From assembly GCA_902729315.2 (NCBI GenBank), contig LR746273.1:1059001-1123000 (forward strand): a stretch of 64,000 bases of DNA. Reading direction: 5' to 3'. This DNA is from Spirodela intermedia (Eukaryota > Streptophyta > Magnoliopsida > Alismatales > Araceae). The notes below the pieces were generated by a model, which was not told the DNA's origin, did not search any database, and worked only from the letters and a program-made list of their open reading frames with translations. Positions 45,701-58,439 of the stretch are shown piece by piece (within the stretch, counting starts at the first letter, position 1; each line of letters opens with the position of its first letter). Position numbers and translations under genes: made by a program.

Positions 45701-48700
45701 AGTATCACTGACGAGCTGGGGAATCCAGAAAAATGAATGAGAAGCGGCCAACCCTGTGGGTCTTCAAGACTGAGGAATTTTAGCAAAGATCGTTCAGAAA
45801 CCACACCAAATCTTTGCCTTTCGGGGGAGAGAAAAAATTCTCTCACGACTCTATTTAATTCTGAGAAGAAAGATTCAAACTGCTGAAATTTATCTGACGT
45901 ACAAGCGGTTCCAGTGTTAGAAGTTCTAGCTTTGATTCCAAGATAAGTAATATCATTTGCCGGTGAAAACTCTCCAAACCAAGGGAATCCACTACGCTTT
46001 GTTTCTACCCTACATGTTAGCTTTTCATTTTCCAATCCCTGTGTTTGAGCCAAAAGAAACTTGTAATCAAATTTAATGATCCCATTTATCTCTTTCTTTA
46101 CTATTGGAAGGTTGTTCCAAAAAAAGTCTCAGATCACCTTCTGGTTTTCCTTCCCGCCAAACAGAGTTCCATCTTCATTTGTAAGAATTCCTCCCTGGAA
46201 GTCTCCTGCAGGATAAAACTTACATGAAATTTAACTGGCAAAATTACGTGAAAAACCCATTTCAGAGTTCATTCTCATGCAATGTGATACCTTAATTTAT
46301 GATTACCCAAGGGAAAAAAACTAAGAGGAAAATTATTTCTTCTTTTTTTTTTCTTTTAGACCTGATACAGCATCTGTCCAGACCAACAAACACCTGACAA
46401 AAAACATATCGTCAAATCCATGTAAGCAATGATTCAAGGACAACTTTACCATTTCATGAGGCCAAACTGGCATATATTTCAAGATTAAGAAAGAAAGTTC
46501 AAAATATATGACTGAAGCCCAATTGTTTATAGAGAACAATCGAACACAGCTTTTACCAAACACACTTTATCATCGCAAAATGGTAACTAAAATGACCCAA
46601 TTTCTACAATGGCCCTATTCATAACTACGAGGTCAGATACATCTGTGCAGTACTATAGAAATAAAAAATAGAAAATAATTTTTCCCACCAATCTATGTCA
46701 TGAAATCTCAATCCAGAATCTGATTTAAAGCCATTGAATTACAGCAGAAAATGAAAAATAGCAGCCTCTCCAATTCGGCGTTTGCATTTAACAAAAAAAG
46801 AAAAAGAGAACGCTGAAAAAGGAAATCGTGCGACCTACCACTACGAAACACACTTTTCTCAGAGAGAAGATTCTCTGAACTCCCATTGTACATTGCCTGC
46901 CACAGTCTGCCTGACCATCCACAGAATTCCAAAAGAAGTACAGCTTTGTCTGTGGACTGGAAAAAATTCCCAAGCTCTTCAGCAGTGCTCAAAAACTCAA
47001 AAGGGATCTCAACGTGTTGGAGGGACATTGCACGAGATACTGAAGATAATATATTCTGTGCACGAGGACGACCTTGGTAACTAAATGACTTTCCAAGATG
47101 GTAATATAACAATGTTATTCCCTCCTTGGCGTCAAGGGCATCAGCTAACATCTTCTCAACATTCTTATATACAACCATCAGTTTCAGATGGCCAGAAAGC
47201 TGTTGATCAGCTTTAACCACGTGAGCTATTTCCTTCATAAGGAATCGAGATTCACCAGACCCTGCAGAATAATAATGGAAATAATCAGACGATATTTATT
47301 AGCTGTTCGGAAGGGAAAGCTTATCTATGTGGTGCATAATGTACATTAGTGAACATAATAAACAGGTGACTGAGTTATGGTCTACGAAATATGGAATGAA
47401 GATTGAAAATCGAAAAATTCAACGGCCATGGCAATTCAAATTTATAAATGCCCATTCAATTAAACATACCCTAGAACTGGAGCATTCCTATAGAGGGCCT
47501 TCCTCAAACTAGAAGTCGCCTTTTTCTCCAAGGCAAGTTACTAAACCCAAGGAATGTCCTTTGTTTTGCCCATAGTTCTCAAATTTTACAGCTTTAATTT
47601 TTTACTAAAAAGCTTGTCTCCGGACTCATCATTTTAAATGAAGACTGACAACATGGTGGAAAGACCTTCACACACTTTTGCTTTGATACTACAGACTAGC
47701 ACATCAACTACCTGACCAAGTGGGGTGAGCTATGCTGAAGCATCAGTGGCTGCTGCTGCCATGCAATCGCACTGGTGGCATTCTACAAGTTGGGGCGTTT
47801 ACACAGCCCATCTGCCCTTGCCTTGTTATCTCCAGCAGCAGCGTTGTCCTTACATTTTCCACCATTGATGTCATCCCCCACTCCTTGAGAGGAGGCGACT
47901 TCCAGCCAACCTTCACTTCAGCTTTCAGAGACTCTCGGCCATTCAAAGACCACTCATTCTTGGTTGTGATATCCTTGACAGTATGTCAGTAATTTCTTCA
48001 CATCCTCACAGAAAGGTTTACCATCACCTCTGGTTGCTGTCTACAACGTTATTCACCCCACTGCCATTCATATTGACCCTTCTATAGACTATCAAATATC
48101 CTTGTTGATCTATAGATCCTATATTTCCCCTTGACTGGCGAGGCCATAGGGAACTGAGCTCGACATTGCTCCCTCTCTCTTTATAAGAAAATGGTCAATT
48201 ATTTTAAGCCAAGGAGCCAAGTATCAACAATTGGAGAAAGGAAAAAGGCAAAATGACCTCCATCCAGTGGATGGCAGCAGCACCACCAGCATCTTCGGAG
48301 AAGAAACTAATAACGTTGGGGAAGGCATTAGTATTCATGGTCTTCCTTCCACCAGTCATGAAAACCACCAAAACTTCTACTTTTCTGCCAGAAACAAGTT
48401 GTTTCAGACATAAATGTTTATGACCACGAACTATTAAGCTTGCATATTTCAATGAGAAAACGTTAAAATTTCAGTTTATAATGGCATAAGCCCTTTACAT
48501 ATAATACTTGATTGCAGTCGCCATTCCCTTTATCCATTGTTGTCTGGTTCAAACCTTCACTCAACAACATCTGATGAAGTCAAACCAAGAAAGTAAAAAA
48601 TCAATTGGCATAAACATACATCATATTACTAGAAAGTTGGGCATTGCGATTCACTAAAGATTGCCACACGAAAATTAGAGCTATTCCTCTCGCACAACTT

Positions 48701-50487
48701 ATATTTCAACTCAAGTAGCATTATTAGTGGCTAACTATATTGCGAATTCTTAGCCCACAGTTCGAAACAACCATAGCACACTGGCAATGGCTTCTTTCAA
48801 TAAAAGAAAAACATAACTCAAGTACTCCATAGTATCTCCGTCTCATCCAACATAACCAAAGTCAAAACATTTTAAAACTTCGCCCCAACTCAAGGATCAT
48901 ATCCAGAAACTGATACTACCGCTGTTTCCACTTCATGGATAAGTCGACCCTCAACGAACTTATCACTATTCGAACCACCCTCCAATGGTATAACCATTCA
49001 CACAAACCTAAGTCCAAAAATCATCTCACACAGCCACAGCATATAAGAAATATGGCACCTGCAGATGCTCTCCGACTCTTGTCATCGGGATAAGCACTGA
49101 AGAACACACAAATCATTTTCTATCCTGCTACTTCATCCAGTCACAGAGACCCCCCTCCCCCCTCTTCATCCAGACGTAATTAAACCAAAAAAAAAAAGAT
49201 CCGGAAGTAGTAAATAAAGACAGTTGAAATAGGAATTATGGAGACAGCCACTACGTTAGTAGTGGCCACGCTGGCTGTGGAGACATTTACATTGACAACA
49301 TCTAAACTAGAACTCTTCCAGGTGAAGAATGTCCGGCAAGAAACTGTGGTAAAGCTTGTGGAAGTAAAAAGGTAGCAATCATAATAGATACAGGGTGTTC
49401 AGCAGCGTTATTTAGACCACGAAAATACCACCCACGGTGTTAATGTCAAATTAACGGAGAAAAATCTCTAAGTAGAAAACTTTCTCGTCATGGATGAGGC
49501 AAATGATTATCACGCTAATAAAAATAAATCTAGCATTAAAATCAGCATCAACTGCCCGTGGCAATAGTTAACAGAAATGAATTCAGCAGCATTGACGGCA
49601 ATGGCTCCACATAAGCGGGTGACTCTGGGATTCCGTCTTAGTTATTTCAAATTGAAATCATTCTGGCATCGACCAGTTAGATTCCAAAACAACAAAAAGA
49701 AAATGCAACCCCGTTCGAGAAAAGCATTACCACTCTTTCCCCAAGAAAAATAACGGTTCCCTTACAACTACTTTGATTCAACGAGGAAAAAAAGCTATAT
49801 CGCAAAGTCCCTAAATTTAGAAATATCCATGGGGCAGCTGCCCCGAAACACCTGGGGATCGTGTCTTCGACACAAGGAATCGGGGAAATATGACAATGGT
49901 GAGAAAAGAACGAAACGAGACAGAGACTGATGATAGCCATAAGGAAGGTTAACGATCTCTCTAAAGATATCAGACTCTCAGTATATCTTCCACGGGTCAA
50001 ATAAACGGAAGCGAGAGCTCACACCGTCATCACTACGACGCATCCTGAGACAGAACGACACCTAAGACGCATCCCGAGACACCTTAGTGCTTTCCTCGTA
50101 TGTCGGGGAACTGAGAGATCAGATCAGATCACATCACATGAATTAGACTGTTTATCGCCGAAAATGAGCTGAACACGGCGTACACAGCACAAACGAAACG
50201 ATATTCTTTAACGAATGGGAGAGCGAGCGAGAGAAGAGAGAGAAAAAGAGAGGAGGGGAAGACATACAGGGAACGGTGACCATGACGAGGGCGTGAGGGT
50301 GGAACCGGATCTGAGAAGAAAAGTTCTTCTTGGAGAGGACCTGCCACACGGGCGATCCCGCATCGATGCCGCCCTCGCCGCCGTCCCGTGGTTCCGCATC
50401 TGGAAGATCCTCCACCGCGGCAACAGTACAGAAGAGCACGAACGCGGCGAGGATGGCGGCCAGGAAGCAGACTCCCGTATCCTTCAT
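39760..50487 (-). CDS. thioredoxin-like and UPF0301 (DUF179) fusion protein, secretory
   Basis: This resembles the uncharacterised Arabidopsis protein At3g19780, as I recall it. Exons, in phase: 50268-50487, 46839-47261, 46138-46205, 45643-46038, 44719-44817 (least certain), 42461-43871, 41313-41410, 40700-40841 and 39760-40478, for about 1191 residues. Residues 1-25 are a signal peptide. An N-terminal thioredoxin-like domain follows (WQVLSKKNFSSQI...VMVTVPWSGESRFLMKE). Its active site is WSGES, so no CxxC. A middle region includes PSLVLFIDRSS. A second thioredoxin-like domain has a full WCGFC near residues 842-846 (KLVLFCNPWCGFCQRM) and continues with GFPSIYRMDCTLNDC and DYPTLLLFPGKDRDAITYQG. 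The C-terminal UPF0301 domain spans roughly residues 1012-1170 (LVGAYPFENASVLIV, GFQGLILNRRLSWEV, TLCHGGPV, WFFFGYSRWGWTQLADEL). The combination suggests redox folding work in the secretory pathway; the function is inferred, not known. The first intron is 3 kb. Confidence 0.85.
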
Positions 50488-52571
50488 CTCAGGTATCCCC
50501 CGAAGCGCGAGAGTGAGATCAGCCTACAAAATATTCATATATACCTCTGCCACGCCACAGGAAAATTACGAAAACACCTTATCCAGCCACATTATTACAG
50601 AAGAAATCCCCATCCATTGAAAGTCAACAGAAGATCCAACGCCCTAGTTCCCGACCGCGACAGGCCGAGCGCTTTCCAGGTCAACGAAGATAAAAACGGT
50701 CATATCACAGATACAATGTTGAAAATGCGGTACCCGAGAATCCCAGCGCCGCCACTCGGTCTCAGACTAAACCAAGAGTGAATCCCAGCTCCTCATGGTT
50801 GGGTCAGCTTCCAAGGCATTAATCCTTTTGGGGCGAAAAAAATTATATACGTATTTATTGTTATTATTTTGCATTTATCTGAAGCAGGTATCCAGAAAAG
50901 TCAACGCTCGACATGGCCGTGTAGGGCGCAAATTATCCATCCGAAAATGGAAAGAACGAGGTGGAAACGAGGTGATAGTTGCAGATAGAATGTGGAAATT
51001 AAAAAAAAAAAAACAATATATGCGCGATTTTGGGAAGGTTGCCGTCATAGTTAGCAGCTATGGTCATTTGGTTCTGAGTTGGGTAAAGATGGGTCAACCC
51101 CACCACTCGCACTCGCAGTTAATTGGCGTGTCCCTAATCATGGCTAAAAGTTGACCTGGGCATGAGAGAACACGTGTCACCAAAGAAAGAGGATTAAGTG
51201 TATGCCATTTAAAACATCAGGCAGTCTATCAAGAGTCTTCTTTTCTTTTTTTTTTTCCTTTTTCACATTTCATAGTCAATGAGGATCATATAGAATTTAA
51301 ATCCCCAGTATTAATTCAATTCACTGCACCAGAGATAATATATCTACTCATCTACTGTGGAAATAATATCAGCTAAACCATAAAACATTAGAAGGATCCT
51401 ACCAAAAATTAAAATTAAAATTAAAACAGTAAAAAATAAAGCATTAGTAATTCCTCGCTTGACAACTCCAATAAACATTTATGAAAATAAGTCGAGACAT
51501 TAAGAATAAAATTAATTGAAGATCAGTCATTAGAAAGATCAGTCATATTTTGCTGACTTCATTGAAGATCCTCATGAGCATTGCTGAGCTCTCTGTTTTT
51601 TGGTCATCATCCCCGAGTTAATCCGATCAATTATCTTTTTGACAAAGCAAACAAGGCGAATTCTGAACCGATTTCGTCCTAGTTGATATCCTCGTAAACC
51701 AGAAAATTAGGTAGTATGCAAAATAAATAACGAAAAAGATTCAGTATAGTACCAAAGAAACATCCCAAGTCAAACCCCCAGATACCTCACAAAATGAAAG
51801 GATTTAGATATATTCCTTCATCAAGAATGTTCAACCTGTAGCTGCCTTATATTTCAAGGAAATTCGATTTTTTTCTCATTGGATGGAGATGATCAAATCA
51901 AAGCTTACATTCATACCACATCCTTTCACACAAACTTCATCGCCATGAAAACAAAACGGTTTGTCACAGAATCAAACCAACTCTCTTTAACAAGATCCAG
52001 TGAACAAAAGTAATCATAAATTAACATTGATTCTTCAGCAGGGATCATTAAACTCTACACACGTTTGTAACTCTAGCAAGCAAAAGTGCATCAAATAGTC
52101 CAAAGCAGATGGCCAGTCCAACCCTTCTCCCAAGTTTAAATCCATCAAGAGGTCCAAATCCATTACACTCAGGTTTACTCTTAAAGATGACCTCAGATAA
52201 TCCATTCCCGATGAGAATGCTACAGGAAATAAAAAAAAGGACTATTTCGTTTTATGTCTATCGTGATAAAGATTACCAAACACCTCGGATGTAAAGGCAT
52301 CCCGAGAAGTCTAGATCCTATGGATTACCCAGACCAAACCAAGAAAAGAAGCTTTCCCAGCTGGAATTTTAAACGGTTCCCGGCATGAAAATAAGGAAGA
52401 AAATGCCGGGTAAATTTCCGGATCAAAAATTGACGCGGCCTTTGTCTACTGACACCCTCTGCATCTGCAAGACAAATGGGAAGGAAGTTTAAAACTAACT
52501 GAAACATTGAGGTGAAGCAGCCTGCAGAATAACCAGGTTAGCAGGAGAAACTTGCTACTATAAATAACCAC
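50488..52571. promoter_or_regulatory. promoter of thioredoxin-UPF0301 gene and 3' flank of RRM gene
   Basis: The low side should hold the promoter and leader of the minus-strand gene starting at 50487. The high side is the 3' untranslated region of the RRM gene. A G-box (CACGTG) occurs at 51171-51176, close to a GTTGACC W-box at about 51149. A GTCAACG motif lies near 50680. The remainder is AT-rich with no supported gene. Confidence 0.45.
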
Positions 52572-55500
52572 CTAGTGATAGTATCCACCACCAGATCGTC
52601 CTCCATAGTGTGATGAATACCCACTGCCTCCGTACTGCAGAAAAAACAGACCGATACGGATCAACATTGTTAATGATAACAAGCAAACAGTGTAGCTACG
52701 AGCATATACTTACATCTGAACTATAATGCTCGTTCCCATATAGACTACTAGAACCTCCGGAAAAATCTACAGTCAAACAAAACCCAATTCAGGGAGAACA
52801 GAAAGAGAAGAGAAAGAAATTTGTGCAATTTTTCAATCATATTGATAGAGTAAAGGGCAAAGTCCAAACCCTGGTACTGACGGGGATTTGGCAATGCATC
52901 GGGAAAATTGTAGCGAGGACGAATTCTATTCCCATGCTCCAAGTATCTGGAATCATGTTCCTGAGGCATCATCCTCAGCATATGAGCCTTAAATTTGCGC
53001 GGAAACAGAACCTTTGGAAACAAAATAATAATAAAATTATAAGGTAGTTCACCCCCCCCCCTCACCATCATAGAAAATGGTCTCTTGAAACCGTGCCCGA
53101 TCTCCCCATGATAGTAGGGATCATCACCGAACCTTCCACCATCAAAAGGGCCACCAAAACTTCCATCAAAAGTAAATGGTTCCCTTCTCATCTGAAAAGG
53201 CCTAGCATGGCCGCCATCAAATCCCCCACGTCTAGACCTGTCAATTTCATGGCCTGGAGAAATTCATCACAGATTCCCTAGTAAGTACACAACATGATCG
53301 GATCCTCCTTGCATAGTGATCAAATATGAGGTGAAAGAGAAAAGCAAAAAACCTAGCAAACTAATTAAATTTCAGGCCTCTGAAACAGATCACCAGATAA
53401 ACCTGAAAGAATTGTTAAGGCCAAAAATAACATCACTACCTCGTGCAAACGACCGCCCCCCATGAAACTCAAAATGAGAGCCCTCAATGTAGTTGTCAGG
53501 TGGGAAGGAGAATCTTCCAACTCGGCCGCGACCACGTCCACGAAAATGAGAGCCCCTGGCACCTTGGAAACCTCCACGCATGAAAGGAAGCCTTCCCCGG
53601 CCAAATCCTCTACCTGATGGAAAACAAGAGTATAAGGATAATCAGAAGAGAAGGCGAGATTAATTTGTGTGATCAGTGCTCCAGCAGCCAAAATTACCAA
53701 AACCTGAAGAACCAAAACCAGGATGGCCAATCCGAAATCCCCCACGTATTCCACCTTTGACCGCCTGTGTCCTAGGTAATGGATTGGCAAGTCTTGCCCG
53801 TGCTTTCATCTAGTAAAATTACCATGCCATTCAGATAGAAGTATAATCAATTAAAGAGAGGAATGAAGACTCTCGAGATACAAGGCTAAAGCCAATGCAA
53901 GGGGGATAAACTTAAAAGAATATTTATACTCAATAAGAACATCATCAACCAGCGGACTCCATTTTACGTTTTGACAGCAGACGGTAGGACATTATCATCA
54001 GATTAGCAAAAAGAGAATGTACAATAGCAAATTGTGTCTTTCTACTTTCTAAGGAAAAAGTAGCAAGGTGACCACAGAAAATTTTGAAGAACCCAAAACA
54101 TGAAAAATAAAAAGTAGGGATAGATCTTCCCATATGATGATGACACCAATAATAAAAAAGCAGCCATGTGCCTCGTGAGTATATACGACTTGATCTGGCA
54201 TATTTTTGAAAACTATTGTGCAACGAATTTCAAATGCTAGCATGCTAGTATTAGCTGAGCAAGTTTTTAAAAAATTATGTTAAAGGAGTTCAATAAACAC
54301 AGAATTTATGTCTTTGTAGAAGAAAAAAAAAACAGAATATGCGCAAGAATAGACGCCATTCTACCTGGGGTGGCTTTGATAACTAATGGTACCTTTGAAA
54401 CGTTACCACATATGTATATATCTTGTTACACAGAAACCAGATAAGGTCCCCTGATCTTCTTCCTCTACCCTTCCGTTAGTGAGCTATCCTCCCATAGTGT
54501 TCCTCCAATAAAAGCAATGCTGCCCTAAAACCAGTCGATCTGAGGAACATTTGATCATACTCTCACAGAATCAACCAACGTGTCCATGTAATTTCAGGTT
54601 AATTCTTACTCATTTTGGTGCCCAAAGAAAATAATTGTGGAGCAGAACACCTTCCCAAAAGACATCAATCGGCTAGGAGTATTATGAGCATGACAGCATT
54701 TGTTTTAGAATGATATGCGTTATTCCCTAAATGCGACGGAAATCGTCTTGGTTGTCAAAATGATTTGGGTGATGATAACAGCATGATGCAATATATATTG
54801 CAGCTAAAGTATTGCGTCTTCTTTTGCTCAAGGTCTCTGCTATTCAGAGACAATCTACCCCAGCTTGTTTGTAGCACAAGAGTACCCCATTTCTGGTCAA
54901 GCATTAAACGAAGGATAACACTGTAAATGGAAGTCCACGACTTTTCAAACACGGGAACAATAAGAATTATAAATAAATTGCATATCAGATTTTATTAACA
55001 CCAAAGACTAGTTTTACTAAGGACAAGCTATCTATGCGAAAAAAACGTAGAACAAGCTACAATAAATTAAATGGGTGACAAAAACAAAGCACTTATCCAA
55101 GGTTAAATGCCATATTACCATGGATTTGCCATCACCCAAGTCAGTATTATTTACGGCTTCAACACATGCTACAGCTTCTTCATGAGTTGTGAAGTTGACA
55201 AAACCAAAGTCTTTCCTCCTAGCGTTTGGCATATTCCGAGCCAGTACAACACGCTCGATTTCTCCATAAGTTTTAAAACGCTCTTTCACACGTTCCTCAT
55301 CCCAGTATGGGGGCATCCCATCAATGAACACAGACTTAACCTGTATGGAATATTAAAAACTAGATCTTGAGGCAACAAATCAGTAGCGTCAGTATGGAAA
55401 ATACAGTTAAACAACAATTTAAACCTGGGCCATAACTTCTGCATCTGGCTCACGTATTGGTTCAGCAAAAGCCACTTTCGCAGTCCATTCAGAGTGCCCA

Positions 55501-57412
55501 AAGACAACATCTGGCTTTTGGAGCCTTTTGTAAGCATTCATAGCATGTTCATGGCATGAAAATTCCACAAATGCAAAGCCCCTACTACGTCCTTCGTTTT
55601 GGGTGTCTTCAACAAGAGTAATGTTCTCAACTTCATCAACACCATATTCCTTCAGCCGTCGTTTGATCTGAAGATGTAGCATGACTATTGTAGAATTAGA
55701 GCCAAATTACACCAGTCAATGAAGAAGCAAAGGAAGCATAAACATACAGCTTCCTTCGTCCATGTATTGCAGATGTTCCCTAAGAAGAGCGTATCATTGT
55801 CCTCATTTGGCGCAATGCCGCACCTCTTTCCACATATCTGCCAAGGAATTCGATGTGCCAATATCAACAGATCTATCATGCATACAAATTCCTAAGTTAC
55901 AACTTTTTCCATTGAAATCGAGATAGATAAAATTTGTCACTCTTTCTCAGAAGACAGGAGCAGGAAAATAAGCCAAAAGATCCTATACATGTCATTCAGA
56001 AATCAAATACTTTGATTCGCATCTGGACTGTCTTGGAAGAATTAAGCAGGGAATAACAAGTTATTATTTATTCGAGGTATGAAACAGAACAATCTTTAAA
56101 CCGCTGGAGATCTTTATTTATTCCATTGGGTCGGGTTAAAGTCCTTTATCATAGTAAAGGGTAAGTATGTTACCATAGGATTTCTTAGCTCAGATAGTGC
56201 TCTCCTGACGTGCTCCTTTTCTGCAAACCTCACAAAGGCAAAGCCCCTGTTCTTGTTGGTGTTGAAATCCCAGTGAAGCCGAATATCCTCAACTATTCCG
56301 ATATTCTCAAATGCCTTCCTTACATCCTCTTCGGTGGCATCACGGTCCAATCCACCAACAAATATTTCCAGCTCCTTTTTCTTCCTCCTCTCATTTATCA
56401 TATCGGACATCTTGCTCTGCTCCTCCTCTTCAAATGAACCAGCTTCTCCCTCTCCCACACCTTCCCCCTCCTCCTCCCTTGGAACTTCTCCTTCTCCTGG
56501 TTCGTGAAATCCCTCCTGTTTCCCAAAATCTTCTTCCATATAATCTCCCTCTTCTGAAGCCACAACATTCTCAGAGAAATCCTCTTCCTTGCATATAAGA
56601 GACTTGCCAGCTCCAGTCTCTACCTTGGGCCCCGCTTTACCTTCTCCTTTCTCTAGCTTTATATTCTCTGATGGCATCTCATTCTCCAGAAGAGAAGGTT
56701 TCTCCGTCTCCCCTTCTTCACTCGATGTAACAGATTTTTGTTCCTCCTCACTTTTGATTGGGACAGCAGAATTTTCCTGTTTATGCGAGGCTACTGAAGT
56801 GCCATCTATCTCCAGATCCTCAGTCTTCGGGTATAATTCGACCACGGCCTCCTCTGGTTCCATCACCCGTGCCTCTTCCCCCGCTGCCTTGGTGGAAGAG
56901 GGCAGAGATGAGTTGATCTCACCAGGTAACACGGTTTCAGGGAGCTTTGCTATGACCGCCGGCTCCACACCAGCAGAACGGCTTCCTGCTTCTTCCTCTG
57001 CAAGCAAGAACGGAACTATTATAAAAGAATGTCCAGTAAAATCACCAAATCAGAAACTAGGGCTTCGTTTGTTCCCCATTATGCGATTTTACAGCATACC
57101 ATTCAGTTCCGCCTTTGTGCCTGGAGTTGCCACTGCAGGAGGTACCACATTGATTGGAATAGTTGCAACGGGGACTGGATTAGGAACATCGGCAACTATA
57201 GGGGCAGCAGCGGCAGCGGCAGATGCAGCTGCTGTGGGAGTCGACTGCTTCCCCGTCCTTTTCGGCCCTTTCTTTCCTGGGCCAGACCTCAGCATTGGTT
57301 TAGGGGCTGCAACCGCGGCCGTCTCCGGAGTCTCCTCTGCTGACTCTGTGGAGGCCGCTGCATCCTTTTTAGGTTGCGGAGCCTTCTTGCCTCCAGACCT
57401 GGTTGTCCTCAT
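52572..57412 (-). CDS. three-RRM, RGG-tailed hnRNP Q-like RNA-binding protein
   Basis: This belongs to the plant hnRNP Q/SYNCRIP-like group (At2g44710-like; LIF2 is a related protein), nuclear RNA-binding proteins. Eleven coding exons join in phase: 57100-57412, 56174-56997, 55748-55837, 55425-55667, 55119-55340, 53698-53809, 53440-53613, 53066-53253, 52870-52987, 52714-52766 and 52572-52634, for 799 residues. Residues 1-104 are Ala/Lys/Pro-rich. Residues 105-310 are strongly acidic (Glu-rich). RRM1 starts near 314 (IFVGGL, NRGFAFVRF). RRM2 starts near 394 (DTLFLGNI, SRGFAFVEF), and RRM3 near 491 (KSVFIDGMPP, KDFGFVNF). From 565 to the end is an RG/RGG and Gly/Tyr-rich tail (RGGFQGARGSHFRGRGRGR; YGGSGYSSHYGGRSGGGYYH). 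A leader intron is likely at about 57475-57596 (CTCAG|GTACGT donor). The start is the first in-frame ATG. Acceptors for the exon at 52870-52987 are the least certain. Confidence 0.93.
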
Positions 57413-58089
57413 CCTTTCCCTTCCACCAGTCGGTCCCGGAATCAAACTATTGCCAAGCTCTAAAATGTTCTACACCGACAAAGACGAAGGAAGAAATAGC
57501 AATGACCGAAGAAAAATCATCAGCAGGAAGAAGCTTTGTCAAACGCAGGCGATATGAGAATAAGGACGAATTCGAGAGACCTATTCGACGTACCTGAGAA
57601 GCCGATGTGGATTGGCAACGCCCCTCTGTCGGTTCTGTGAATTAGTCGAGAAGACCTGAGAAGAAAACCTAGAAATGGAGGGAAGACGCAGTTTCCGAGT
57701 GAGAGAGGGAGACGACGCCGGCGAGGATTTCTCTAACAAATTGACTGGTAGCAGCAGGTCATGTGTTCCATAAAGCAACGAACACGAAACATTAAATTCA
57801 CTTCTCCAGCTCCTCTGCTCTCCATTTTCTCCTTCCACATGCTACCAGCGGCTTCCATTGCTCCTGATCGTAGTCTCCCCCACACAGCCTCTCTTCCTAC
57901 CAGACCTAGGAATCTACAACCAGTAGCCTCTTTCGATCGGTGATCGAAGACCAGCCTGTTGTCAAACCAAAGAACTTCAAATCTTGATTTCCCGAAAAAT
58001 GACAGAAAACATAGCAAGAAAATCTCTCTCAGAAAGCGAAGAAGGTGAGAAGTATGAGTAATCAAATCGAAGATTCGGACAAAACATTG

Positions 58090-58245
58090 CTACTGAATCA
58101 TACTTCGACCTGCAACTGCTGCTATCCCTTCAACCGACGAGGCGAACCGATCAAGCTCTCCCGAGAGGTAAATCCCTTTTAAAGTGTTGAAGGCCGCAGT
58201 TATAAATACGCTCATCTGTCCGTACGAGAAGTTGATGTTATCCAT
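58090..58245 (-). CDS. possible small ORF, 51 residues, unrecognised
   Basis: A minus-strand frame starting MDNINFSYGQMSVFITAAFN and ending GRSMIQ. It lies just downstream of two TGGGCC motifs (58293 and 58311) and a TATAT patch, and upstream of the RRM gene leader. It has the composition of a real peptide, with a mild hydrophobic first half, but I do not recognise a family. It may be a small gene, an upstream ORF of the RRM transcript, or chance. Confidence 0.25.
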   Translation of the reverse strand: MDNINFSYGQMSVFITAAFNTLKGIYLSGELDRFASSVEGIAAVAGRSMIQ

Positions 58246-58292
58246 CGGGCCGGGTCCGCAGAATTTCAGGGCCTGGAGACGGGTCACCTTAT

Positions 58293-58435
58293 TGGGCCCA
58301 GTGGATATATTGGGCCAGGATAAAGGTCAACACATCAGGACCGTAATCAAAGGGAGACTTGTTTCCCGACGGTGAACTCCACATCTCGCCACTTCCTATC
58401 AGCAGAGTTCTTTACCCGGGCACAAGCTCGGCCCA
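58293..58435. promoter_or_regulatory. TGGGCC/GGCCCA site II motifs upstream of the RRM gene
   Basis: Motifs at 58293-58298, 58311-58316 and 58430-58435 resemble site II promoter elements. They probably mark the promoter of the minus-strand RRM gene, or of the small ORF between them. Assignment is inferred from position only. Confidence 0.45.
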
Positions 58436-58439
58436 AGTG

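Noticed and set aside
47743-48452. minus-strand frames in the first intron of the thioredoxin-UPF0301 gene
   Set aside because: They could be extra exons, but the exons at 50268 and 47261 join in phase to give WSGESRFLMKE, so nothing is needed between them.
49245-49295. short hairpin, CCACTAC...GTAGTGG
   Set aside because: The stem is only about 7 bases with a few extra pairs around it, too short to separate from chance in intron sequence.
56589-57557. 322-residue plus-strand ORF
   Set aside because: It is antisense to the first two coding exons of the hnRNP Q-like gene and crosses its intron. The length comes from biased Glu/Ala-rich codons on the real strand, and it shows no protein motif.
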